From contig JBMOLL010000090.1 in the NCBI GenBank assembly GCA_049325415.1, positions 1 through 6,995 of the forward strand: a stretch of 6,995 bases of DNA. The letters are read 5' to 3'. The DNA comes from JBMOLL01 sp049325415 (GTDB taxonomy: Bacteria; Bacteroidota; Bacteroidia; Bacteroidales; GCA-2748055). Position 1 is the stretch's first letter, and every line of letters begins with the position of its first letter. A model generated the notes under the pieces. That model was not told the DNA's origin. It was given only the letters and a program-made list of their open reading frames with translations, and did no database searches. This document shows, in pieces, positions 1 through 6,995 of this stretch. The translations under genes were made by a program, and so were the position numbers.

Positions 1-2196
1 GCTGATTTCGCCCGTTCTTGTGCTTCTGCTTACTGCCGGTGCATCGGTAGTGGGCGGGTTTTTCGGTTATTCGGCCGAATCGGCAAGTTTTCGCTGTTCT
101 TCCTGATAATTGCGCTGTCGAAACTGTTTAATAAGGCCCTCAAAGACTCCATGGAGGTTCCTTCAATGAAGATCCTTTACCAGTCGCTTGATTCACGCGA
201 GCGTTACGATATCCAGGCACGAATCGACGGAACGGTCAATGAGATCACCGCTTTCTCTGCCGGTCTGATCATGGCCGGACTGGCCATGCTGAGCTTCGTC
301 CATATCATTCATTTTACCTATATCCTTATTTTCGTTCTTGCGGCGTGGGTGTTTATCGGACTGGCTCTTTACCGTCGTTACCGGTTGTCGCTCGAAGAAT
401 CGCTGACCATGGCCCGCAGTGAGGCAAAGCCCTTGCTCAGGCAGCAGTATTTCGAAAGTTTACAGGAAGATCAACTACAGCATACTGCCGGAATGCTGCG
501 GATCAATCCTTTTTTCATCCATCATGTGGCGAGGAAGGGAGCCGATCCTTACCTGTTTTCTGAAGACGGGGAAGTAAGGGCCGAAGCGTGGAATATGATT
601 GCAAACAGTTTGTACAGGCCCGATCCGGAAAAAACCAAAAAGCTACTTCTGCAGGAAAGCGACAAAGCAATCCGTATGATTGCAGAGAGCATGCTCTCCC
701 GCCCTTTGCCCTCAGGCAGGGAGACCGGCGCTGCACTTCGTTCCGGTACCAGGGAAACCATACTGGGAGCCCTGGAGTCTCTGGCTGCAGAAGGCAGAAA
801 GGATCTGATCCCTCAGCTTATTTCACTGCTTCGGGATGTCGATCCCTTCGTCCGCAAAGCAGCCATCGATGCTGCAGGAAAACTTGCATCGATCGAGCTG
901 GGCCCCTACCTGGTGGATTACCTCGGGCATCCGGATCTGGGGTATAATGCCTGGTCGGCCCTGGTCTGTTCAGGTGAAGGTGTGCTTGGAAACCTTGAAA
1001 ATGCTTTCCACCGTTCGGGTCAGAGTACGGCGGTACAGATCAGGATCATCCATGCCATGAGTGCCATTGGCGGACCCTCTGCTGAGGCTTATCTTGCCCA
1101 GAAACTGTCGTATCACCAGCGCGAAGTAAGGCATGCGGTTATAAAGGCCTTGCATGATTCGGGATACAGGCCCCGCGAGGATGTCCGGCAACCTGTTTTG
1201 GATGCTATTTACAGTTCCGTGGCTGTCGGGGCATGGATCATTGCTGCCGAGCAGACCATCCGTGAAAACAATCCAGGAAATGGCCTGCTGGAAGCAATAA
1301 GGGAAGAGCTGCGCTTTAATAATCATCAGCTCTTTATGCTGCTGGGCATTGCCTACGACAGACAGGTCGTGGATCATGTAAAGGATAGCCTGACAAGGGA
1401 GGAGTCGGATGACAGTGGTTATGCCATCGAACTACTCAACCTGATTGTGGATGAACAGGTTAAGGAATATCTTGAACCCTATTTTGATGATCGGTCGGCA
1501 GCCGATAAAATACGTTTGCTGCAAAATGAATTTCCGGTTGAGATCCTTTCCTTTGAAAACCTGGTGGAAGAGATTCTCACCCGCGACGGACTCTGGCTCG
1601 GTCATTATGTCCGGGCCTGCGCCATAGATGCTCTGGGTGAGGAAAAGCGTTTCATGGCAGGTATGCAGCTGGCTGCGCAGGCTTTTCATCCCCAGCGGGT
1701 GATCAGTGAACTTTCCCTCCGGACCCTGTTGAAGCAGGCTCCAGAGACATACCGGCAGATTGTTGAAAGAACCGGAAAGCCTGAAGAGAAGGAACAGGAA
1801 CAATTATTAAACGGCAGCCTCCTTCAGCCTCATCCGGTCATGGAAAGAATGAAGGAACTACGGAACTGGGATCTGTTCCGGGAAGTTCCCTGGCAGGAAC
1901 TTTTTTTCCTCGCTGAAATAATGGAGGAAGCAAATAAAGAAAAGATTGTTGACAGGAATTTTGTAACCTTTTTCAGGGATTTGAGTACATTTGAAAGTAA
2001 TGATGCAACCGGCCTGTTGTTTTTTCCGGATTCAGACGAGCAGATACGCAATGAAGAACTGGCCAGAGAAAAGACTGGTCCGGGAAAACCGGTGTACGTG
2101 GTTAGGGTGGATCTCCTTAAGAATATGATGTTTACTTACAGGGGGATTCATTCTGCCGTAATGCATTTTTTTGAAACTGAATTAGAAACCATATAA
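1..2196 (+). CDS. Transporter-like membrane protein (ATP/ADP translocase / MFS type) fused to a HEAT-repeat domain; 5'-partial, apparent frameshift
   Basis: The reading frame is open from base 1 to the TAA at 2194-2196, so the gene enters from upstream. Counting the internal ATG at 151 as residue 1, two hydrophobic helices lie at about 33-50 and 55-75. The segment just before them (FFLIIALSKLFNKALKDS, then EVPSMKILYQSLD and RYDIQARIDGTVNE) matches what I recall of the last helices of Npt/Tlc-type nucleotide transporter-like proteins that carry HEAT repeats. The rest is soluble and helical. HEAT-like units are clearest at 201-260 (LIPQLISLLRDVDPFVRKAAIDAAGKL, split here as helices A and B) and 295-342 (EVRHAVIKAL). 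The final ~110 residues contain LFREVPWQELFFLAEI, which faintly recalls the start of a cyclic-nucleotide-binding fold. Family knowledge suggests nucleotide transport or a transport-derived sensor scaffold, but the substrate cannot be read here. The ATG at 151 cuts through the conserved transporter segment and is not the real start. The phosphatase gene follows after 14 bases. Confidence 0.75.
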   Translation, partial: ADFARSCASAYCRCIGSGRVFRLFGRIGKFSLFFLIIALSKLFNKALKDSMEVPSMKILYQSLDSRERYDIQARIDGTVNEITAFSAGLIMAGLAMLSFVHIIHFTYILIFVLAAWVFIGLALYRRYRLSLEESLTMARSEAKPLLRQQYFESLQEDQLQHTAGMLRINPFFIHHVARKGADPYLFSEDGEVRAEAWNMIANSLYRPDPEKTKKLLLQESDKAIRMIAESMLSRPLPSGRETGAALRSGTRETILGALESLAAEGRKDLIPQLISLLRDVDPFVRKAAIDAAGKLASIELGPYLVDYLGHPDLGYNAWSALVCSGEGVLGNLENAFHRSGQSTAVQIRIIHAMSAIGGPSAEAYLAQKLSYHQREVRHAVIKALHDSGYRPREDVRQPVLDAIYSSVAVGAWIIAAEQTIRENNPGNGLLEAIREELRFNNHQLFMLLGIAYDRQVVDHVKDSLTREESDDSGYAIELLNLIVDEQVKEYLEPYFDDRSAADKIRLLQNEFPVEILSFENLVEEILTRDGLWLGHYVRACAIDALGEEKRFMAGMQLAAQAFHPQRVISELSLRTLLKQAPETYRQIVERTGKPEEKEQEQLLNGSLLQPHPVMERMKELRNWDLFREVPWQELFFLAEIMEEANKEKIVDRNFVTFFRDLSTFESNDATGLLFFPDSDEQIRNEELAREKTGPGKPVYVVRVDLLKNMMFTYRGIHSAVMHFFETELETI
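88..91 (+). other. Probable single-base deletion (frameshift) in a T run within the first gene
   Basis: Bases 2-88 read in frame 2 give a plausible membrane helix and turn (LISPVLVLLLTAGASVV, then GGFFGYSAES), and this frame stops at 103-111 (TGATAA region). From about base 88 the sensible protein continues in frame 1 (FSLFFLIIALSKLF). Frame 1 before base 85 reads as an unlikely Cys/Arg-rich string (ARSCASAYCRC). Adding one T to the TTTT run joins the two into a continuous transporter sequence, SAESASFSLFFLIIALS. It may be a sequencing or assembly error in a homopolymer, or a genuine mutation that breaks the gene. Confidence 0.75.
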
Positions 2197-2210
2197 CCCC
2201 CAATATCTGA

Positions 2211-4226
2211 ATGGCAGGACTGGCAATATCGAAAAGAACCACTATTTTCAAGCAACTGATCCTGAATGTTGTCTTTCCGGCTATTCTTGCCCTCCTGGTT
2301 CTTGGCGTGCTGAATCTCAAGCAGACCCTGACCATCCTGAACGAAGCCGGAGAAAGCAAAAGCGCCATTATCAGTGATGAAATCCGTCAGGTTCATGAAC
2401 TACAGGATATGGCGATGATGATCCTCGAGGAAGGGATCAATCCGGTACTTCGTGAATACAGTAACCAGCTGGTAAATAATATTTTCAGAAATACCGAGGG
2501 GATCGAGTCTGCCGACCTGGTAAAGATCAGGCAGGAACTTGGTATGGATCCGGGACACGAAGATATTTATATCATCAGCAGGGAAGGGATCATCGTGAAC
2601 TCGACCTTTGAAAAAGACCTGGGGTTTAACCTTTTTTCCCTGGGTGAGGAACATAAGGAACTGCTTAATTCAGTTTGGGAAAGAAATGAATTTCTTTCCG
2701 ACGTATTCACCATTGAAAACCAGACACGCAGGGTGAAGAAATACACCTACCAGCCAACCCTTGATGGCCGGTATATTGTTGAACTGGGTTTATACTCTCC
2801 GCGTGCCGACAGCATCATCCAGTTTGTCAGCGAAAGAATCAACGACATCTCCAAGGAACAGAAGAATGTTGTTTCCGTTCAGCTGTTTTTCGGTGCTGAA
2901 ACGCCCATCGCCCTTAATGGATCGGGGAGTCTGAGAGCCGATCACCTCGCAGCCTACCAGGAGGTCATGAAAACACATAAGCGGATCACCTTTGATGAAA
3001 AGGAAGAAGGGAAGCCTTACCGCTACTATTTCATGTTCATGGAAAGGAAGAACACCAACCTGTATAAGGAATCCGTGATCCGCATTATTTTCGATATCAG
3101 CAGTGAACACCGGCTGATTCGCTGGGAGTTGCTGAAGTTCTTTCTGGTATTCGGCTTTACAGTCACCGTGGTGGTGATTATGCTCTACCGAAAGACGAGG
3201 GTTATTACCGATCCCATTAAAAAACTCGTAAAGAAAGTAAACCGGATCTCAGAAGGACATTTAAATGAGAGGGCTGAAGTACAGGGGAATAATGAAATTG
3301 CCTCGCTTTCGGAGAAGTTCAATAATATGATCGAACAGCTCGAAAGCTATTACAACGAACTGGAGGAGAAAGTCAGGGAACGTACCGCAGAGGTCGTGGC
3401 TCAGAAAGAAGAGATTGAAGCGCAGAGAGATATGCTGGCGGGTTACAACAAGTCTCTGGAAAAGGCCTACACCGAAATAGAAGACAGCATACATTATGCC
3501 AGCCGGATCCAGAACGCCATCCTTCCTCCCCAGAATTACCTTGAAAAAATATTACCCGGTGCCTTCTTCCTTTATCGCCCGCGCGACATTGTAAGCGGCG
3601 ATTTCTACTGGGTGGCGGCAAAGGATGAGAAAGTGATCGTGGCTGCAGTCGATTGTACGGGTCACGGTGTACCGGGAGCTTTCATGTCGATTGTTGGCAG
3701 TAATCAGCTGAATTACGCACTGAACGTGATGAATTTTACCAGGCCGGCCGACATTCTGATGAGCCTTGACGAAGGGGTGACCAATACCCTCAGGCAGTCC
3801 CAGAACCTGACGGTTCACGATGGAATGGACCTTTCGCTCATTGTACTCGATCCGCGTAACGGTATTCTTGAATTCGCCGGGGCTTTTAATCCGCTTGTTA
3901 TCGTCAGGAATAATGAATTGATTAAATATAAAGCTGACCGGCTTCCGATCGGGGGTCACAATGTGCCCGGGAAAAAGATTTTCACGAACCAGAGTGTTGA
4001 GATACAGAAAGGGGATATGGCTTATCTCTTTACGGATGGTTATGCTGATCAGTTTGGAGGGCCGGATGATTCGAAATTCATGTCCAGGAGATTCATGAAC
4101 CTGTTGCAGGAGGTTTCCTCCCTGCCGGTAAATGAACAGATGACAAGACTGGAAAAAGCTCACATCAGTTGGAAAGGAAATGGGCCCCAGATCGATGATA
4201 TTCTGGTAATCGGCATTCGCCTGTAA
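2211..4226 (+). CDS. Membrane receptor Ser/Thr phosphatase: Cache-like sensor, HAMP, SpoIIE/PP2C catalytic domain
   Basis: Complete protein of 671 residues. An in-frame TGA directly precedes the ATG at 2211, so this is the earliest ATG. TM1 spans about 16-36 and TM2 about 309-326. The ~270 residues between them should be extracytoplasmic and contain a Cache/PAS-like strand-turn pattern (IYIISREGIIVNSTF at 119-133). HAMP follows at about 327-380, with the usual Pro335 and the NNEIASLSEKFNNM block, then a coiled coil to about 425. SIHYASRIQNAILP (426-439) is the linker typical of Bacteroidota SpoIIE phosphatases. The catalytic core shows SGDFYW (D464), DCTGHGVPGAFMS (D481), GMDLSL (D540), LPIGG, LFTDGYADQFGG (D609) and a terminal IDDILVIGI (D662/D663). 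The acidic metal-binding positions all appear intact, so it should be an active Mn/Mg-dependent phosphoserine/threonine phosphatase switched by an external signal. In related systems the target is often a phosphorylated STAS anti-anti-sigma factor. None is seen here, so the substrate is unknown. Confidence 0.93.
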   Translation: MAGLAISKRTTIFKQLILNVVFPAILALLVLGVLNLKQTLTILNEAGESKSAIISDEIRQVHELQDMAMMILEEGINPVLREYSNQLVNNIFRNTEGIESADLVKIRQELGMDPGHEDIYIISREGIIVNSTFEKDLGFNLFSLGEEHKELLNSVWERNEFLSDVFTIENQTRRVKKYTYQPTLDGRYIVELGLYSPRADSIIQFVSERINDISKEQKNVVSVQLFFGAETPIALNGSGSLRADHLAAYQEVMKTHKRITFDEKEEGKPYRYYFMFMERKNTNLYKESVIRIIFDISSEHRLIRWELLKFFLVFGFTVTVVVIMLYRKTRVITDPIKKLVKKVNRISEGHLNERAEVQGNNEIASLSEKFNNMIEQLESYYNELEEKVRERTAEVVAQKEEIEAQRDMLAGYNKSLEKAYTEIEDSIHYASRIQNAILPPQNYLEKILPGAFFLYRPRDIVSGDFYWVAAKDEKVIVAAVDCTGHGVPGAFMSIVGSNQLNYALNVMNFTRPADILMSLDEGVTNTLRQSQNLTVHDGMDLSLIVLDPRNGILEFAGAFNPLVIVRNNELIKYKADRLPIGGHNVPGKKIFTNQSVEIQKGDMAYLFTDGYADQFGGPDDSKFMSRRFMNLLQEVSSLPVNEQMTRLEKAHISWKGNGPQIDDILVIGIRL

Positions 4227-4258
4227 TGGCTGAAAATATGAAATACGCTAATTTATGA
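4226..4258 (+). other. Bridging 10-codon mini-ORF between phosphatase and STAND genes
   Basis: The phosphatase stop overlaps an ATG (TAATG, 4224-4228). That ATG opens a frame encoding MAENMKYANL, whose TGA at 4256-4258 overlaps the STAND gene ATG at 4255 (ATGA). It could carry ribosomes across the 28-base gap by two termination-reinitiation steps, which would suit a gap with no visible Shine-Dalgarno sequence. It is short enough to be chance, and nothing suggests that the peptide itself has a function. Confidence 0.25.
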
Positions 4259-6995
4259 GTCAGAACTCATCTGAAAGGAAACCCTCAGGGATCTCCAATC
4301 CATTCCCCGGTTTGAGACCCTTTTCAAGAGATGAGGCTTCCCTGTTTTTCGGTCGGGAAGGACAGAGTCAGTCGGTTCTTGAGAATCTCCGGAAAAACCG
4401 CTTTGTTGCGGTAATCGGTGCCTCGGGAAGTGGAAAATCCTCGCTGATCTATTGCGGAGTTGTTCCGGGTTTGCTCGGACGAAAGGAGGATGAGGGATGG
4501 AAGATTGTCATCGCCAGGCCGGGAAACAATCCGGTAAAAAGTCTCGCCGAATCCTTTGCCGTGGCCTATCCCGGTACCGGGTCTGAAGAGGGAACAGAAC
4601 AGATCCTGGGCAGCAATGTCTCACTTGCGGGATGGCTCGCAGGTAAACGGAAGACAAACGAAAAGACCCTTCTCATCATCGACCAGTTTGAAGAACTCTT
4701 CCGGTTTTCATCCTTTGCGTCAACCAGTACCAGGCTGAACGAGACCGCCAGGTTTGTCGAACTGCTGGTCGAAGCAGTAAGAAAAGTCGACTCGGGGATC
4801 TGGCTTGTCATTACCATGCGTTCCGATTTTATCGGTGAATGTTCTGCTTACCAGGAACTGACAGCCCTGATCAATGAAAGCAATTACCTGATCCCCCAGA
4901 TGACCCGGGAAGATTTCAGGAAAGCGATTGTTAAACCTGTGGAACTCGGGGGCGCCAGTATCAGTGAAAACCTTGTAGGACAGCTGCTAGATGAACTGGG
5001 CAATAACACCGATCAGTTGCCGGTTCTCCAGCATGCCATGATGCGAACCTGGGACTACTGGCAGTTGCAGAATAACAGGGAGAAGCCGATCAGTGCCGGT
5101 GATTATGAGGCCATCGGACGTATGGCCAAAGCGTTGTCGGACCATGCCGATGAAGCCTTTGACGAACTGGATGAAAGACAGCGGGAGATCTGCGAAGGAA
5201 TGTTTAAAACCCTCACCGAGAAAGGTGGTGATAACCGGGGTGTCAGACGTCCTTCATCCATCCGCAAAATTGCGGAGATAGCACGCTGTACCCCGGAAGA
5301 GGTAATTGAAGTTGCCGATAAATTCCGAAGTAGGGGCAGGACCTTCCTGACGCCTTATCAACCCGTGTCCCTGACTGCGGATTCGATCGTGGATATCTCC
5401 CACGAAGCACTGATGCGGATCTGGGACCGGCTGAGACTCTGGGTCGATGAGGAAGACGCCTCCGTTCAGATGTACAACCGGCTTTCCGAAGCTGCCAAAC
5501 TGTTTCAGGAAGGCAGAACCTCACTCTGGCGACCGCCCGACCTTCAGCTTGCCCTGAACTGGAGGGAAAAGCAAAGACCTACGCTCACCTGGGCCATGCA
5601 GTACAACCCGGCTTTTGAAAGGGCCATTGTTTACCTGGAAACGAGCGACAAGGAATTCAGGAAAGAGGAGGAGAATAAAATCCGGCTTCAGAAACGCCGG
5701 CTCCGGATCACCCGGACCTTTGCCCTGATCCTCGGAGGGATCGCCATTGTGGCTATTGCCCTGTTCCTCTGGACCAGGGACCTGCGCAACAAAGCCGTGG
5801 CCGCCCAGGAACAGGCCACTCAATCTGCTCAGGAGGCACTGGACCAGAAATCTATCGCTGAACAGAAAACCCTGGATGCCGAACAGGCTGCCGAAAAAGC
5901 CAGAAAGGCAGAGGCCGATGCTATTGAAGCCAGAAATGAAGCTGAAAACAGGAGGCTTGAAGCTGTCGAATCCTCGAAACTGGCAGAGAGCAGGAGACTT
6001 GAAGCAGAGGCAAACCTGCGGCTGGCCGAAGAAAACGAAAAAAGGGCCAACCAGCAGACGATTGAAGCCAATAATCAGAAGGAACTTGCTGTAAAAGCCA
6101 GCGAGGAAGCCTATCAGCGCAGGATGCTGTCGATTGCCCGGTCGATGGCGGTAAAATCACTGCAGATTGATAACGATCCCAACCTGAAAGGTCTGCTGGC
6201 ATACCAGGCCTACCTGCTTAATGAACGTTACGGCGGACTGATGCATGATGTGGATATATATTCAGGACTCTATGCCGCCAGAAAAGCACTGATGGGGGAA
6301 CAATACAATGTTTATGAGGGACACAGCCAGACTGTCAGGGCTATCGCCTTTAAACCCGGCTCCGATATTTTCTTCAGTGCAGGCAGCGACGGGCAGATCC
6401 TCGCGTGGGCACTGTCAGATACCTCAAAATCCTACGCGACGATCTCCAATGAGCCCATGGTGATCCAGTCCCTTTCAGTCAGCAGCGACGGGAAGTGGCT
6501 TGCCTGCGGTACCGACGGGAACGGGATCATGCTATTCTCTCTGGATAAACCGGTTGGGTCGCCGCAAACCCTTTCGGGCCATCAGAATGCGATCAGGGAT
6601 GTGGAATTCCTTCCGGGGAGTAACGACATATTCAGCATTGGCGTCGATAAAACCATCCTTCGGTGGAAATACCCCTATGCCCTGCCCGAAGTTTTTGCAA
6701 GCAGCGAAACCCGCCTGTCGGATATCACCGTGTCGGATGATGCGAAAATGCTCGCCGCCAGCGACCGTGCGGGCAATATCCTGATCTATTCCCTGCTGGC
6801 ACCGGATCAACCCTATGTCATTTCCGGTACCACCGCGAACCCGGTGCTGAGCCTCGACTTTTCGTCGGATGGAAAGTACCTGGTTACCGGCGATATGAAA
6901 GGGAATGTCAGACTGTACAGAACGGCAGGCTGGGAAGTAGTGAATAACCTGAGAGGGAATAAGGCGAGGATCAATTCGGTTCGCTTTAGCCCCGA
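4255..6995 (+). CDS. nSTAND1-type NTPase with membrane segment, coiled coil and WD40 propeller (3'-partial)
   Basis: Open from ATG 4255 to the window edge: 913 full codons, with no stop. An in-frame TAA at 4249-4251 makes this the earliest ATG. The N-terminus has the nSTAND1 entry motif (NPFPGLRPF at 15-23, LFFGRE at 30-35), then Walker A GASGSGKSS (55-63), Walker B LLIIDQFEELF (139-149, D143), a sensor-type Arg in ITMRSDFIG (186-194, R189), LPVLQHAM (255-262) and DISHEALMRIWDRLRLW (380-396). Residues 471-487 are strongly basic, followed by one hydrophobic segment at 488-506. A Glu/Ala/Arg-rich coiled coil runs from about 509 to 620, then a helical linker (SMAVKSLQIDNDPNLKGLLA, 629-648). WD40 blades begin near 688, 731, 775, 817 and 859, with a sixth starting near 900. 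STAND proteins are NTP-driven switches: a sensor domain releases autoinhibition and the protein oligomerises. Such proteins are often labelled WD40 repeat or 'Hat/HatR' proteins. The effector, if any, is not evident in the visible part. Confidence 0.93.
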   Translation, partial: MSQNSSERKPSGISNPFPGLRPFSRDEASLFFGREGQSQSVLENLRKNRFVAVIGASGSGKSSLIYCGVVPGLLGRKEDEGWKIVIARPGNNPVKSLAESFAVAYPGTGSEEGTEQILGSNVSLAGWLAGKRKTNEKTLLIIDQFEELFRFSSFASTSTRLNETARFVELLVEAVRKVDSGIWLVITMRSDFIGECSAYQELTALINESNYLIPQMTREDFRKAIVKPVELGGASISENLVGQLLDELGNNTDQLPVLQHAMMRTWDYWQLQNNREKPISAGDYEAIGRMAKALSDHADEAFDELDERQREICEGMFKTLTEKGGDNRGVRRPSSIRKIAEIARCTPEEVIEVADKFRSRGRTFLTPYQPVSLTADSIVDISHEALMRIWDRLRLWVDEEDASVQMYNRLSEAAKLFQEGRTSLWRPPDLQLALNWREKQRPTLTWAMQYNPAFERAIVYLETSDKEFRKEEENKIRLQKRRLRITRTFALILGGIAIVAIALFLWTRDLRNKAVAAQEQATQSAQEALDQKSIAEQKTLDAEQAAEKARKAEADAIEARNEAENRRLEAVESSKLAESRRLEAEANLRLAEENEKRANQQTIEANNQKELAVKASEEAYQRRMLSIARSMAVKSLQIDNDPNLKGLLAYQAYLLNERYGGLMHDVDIYSGLYAARKALMGEQYNVYEGHSQTVRAIAFKPGSDIFFSAGSDGQILAWALSDTSKSYATISNEPMVIQSLSVSSDGKWLACGTDGNGIMLFSLDKPVGSPQTLSGHQNAIRDVEFLPGSNDIFSIGVDKTILRWKYPYALPEVFASSETRLSDITVSDDAKMLAASDRAGNILIYSLLAPDQPYVISGTTANPVLSLDFSSDGKYLVTGDMKGNVRLYRTAGWEVVNNLRGNKARINSVRFSP
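5941..6054 (+). repeat. Degenerate 14-residue (42-base) coiled-coil repeats inside the STAND gene
   Basis: Residues 563-570 read AENRRLEA. The pattern returns 14 residues later as AESRRLEA (577-584), and more loosely as AEENEKRA (591-598). Fourteen residues are two heptads, as expected for a regular coiled coil built by internal duplication. At DNA level the first two copies share much of their sequence (for example AGGAGGCTTGAAGC and AGGAGACTTGAAGC). This is part of the gene, not a separate element. It could vary in copy number between strains. Confidence 0.5.

Noticed and set aside
85..95. Programmed -1 frameshift site
   Set aside because: The bases AAGTTTTC allow only single-tRNA slippage and do not form a standard X XXY YYZ heptamer. 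I saw no obvious stimulatory hairpin. A lost T in the homopolymer is simpler.
151..153. ATG as the real start of the first gene
   Set aside because: The conserved transporter sequence continues upstream of it in the same frame, back to about base 88, and then in frame 2 to the window edge.
588..947. 119-codon open frame on the plus strand
   Set aside because: It overlaps the HEAT gene in another frame and reads as a Ser/Arg/Gly-rich string without domain character.
970..1377. 135-codon antisense open frame
   Set aside because: It is a shadow of the HEAT-repeat coding region with no family features.
3552..4163. 203-codon antisense open frame
   Set aside because: It lies fully inside the conserved SpoIIE catalytic domain on the other strand, and its translation shows no recognisable domain.
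4227..4254. Bacteroidota-type promoter (TAnnTTTG) before the STAND gene
   Set aside because: The closest match, TAATTTAT, lacks the TTTG and lies against the start codon, so it cannot act as a -7 element for this gene.
5829..6071. Antisense Ser/Ala-rich open frame resembling a low-complexity secreted protein
   Set aside because: It is the reverse complement of the Glu/Ala/Arg coiled-coil codons, which naturally gives a Ser/Ala/Leu/Phe-rich shadow.

Overview
The window is a stretch of bacterial chromosome carrying three genes on the plus strand, tightly packed and probably co-transcribed. Gaps are 14 and 28 bases. The likely source is a member of the Bacteroidota, possibly an uncultured marine or anaerobic lineage. 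This rests on the style of the SpoIIE-type phosphatase (linker motif SIHYASRIQNAILP before the catalytic core), on the nSTAND1-coiled coil-WD40 architecture of the third protein, and on the absence of clear Shine-Dalgarno sequences before the starts. It is an inference from protein style, not a phylogenetic placement.

Layout. (1) Bases 1-2196 hold the 3' part of a gene for a membrane transporter-like protein (ATP/ADP-translocase or MFS type) fused to a long helical HEAT-repeat tail. Its start lies before the window. The first ~90 bases read sensibly in a different frame from the rest. One missing T in the run at 88-91 explains this, so the ATG at 151 is not the real start. (2) Bases 2211-4226 encode a complete 671-residue membrane receptor phosphatase: TM, extracytoplasmic Cache-like sensor, TM, HAMP, coiled coil, SpoIIE/PP2C catalytic domain. 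(3) Bases 4255-6995 encode the first 913 residues of a STAND NTPase: nSTAND1 domain with intact Walker A and B, a single membrane segment, a long Glu/Ala/Arg-rich coiled coil, a helical linker and a WD40 propeller that runs off the end of the window. A 10-codon mini-ORF (4226-4258) bridges genes 2 and 3, overlapping the stop of one and the start of the other.

How they may work together (inference). All three products look membrane-bound and signalling-like: a transporter-derived HEAT scaffold, a receptor that would switch a Ser/Thr phosphatase, and an NTP-driven STAND switch with a sensor propeller. No cognate kinase, anti-sigma factor or STAS partner lies in the window; partners may lie downstream, after the end of the STAND gene. 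No tRNA, rRNA, mobile element, CRISPR array or convincing terminator was seen.
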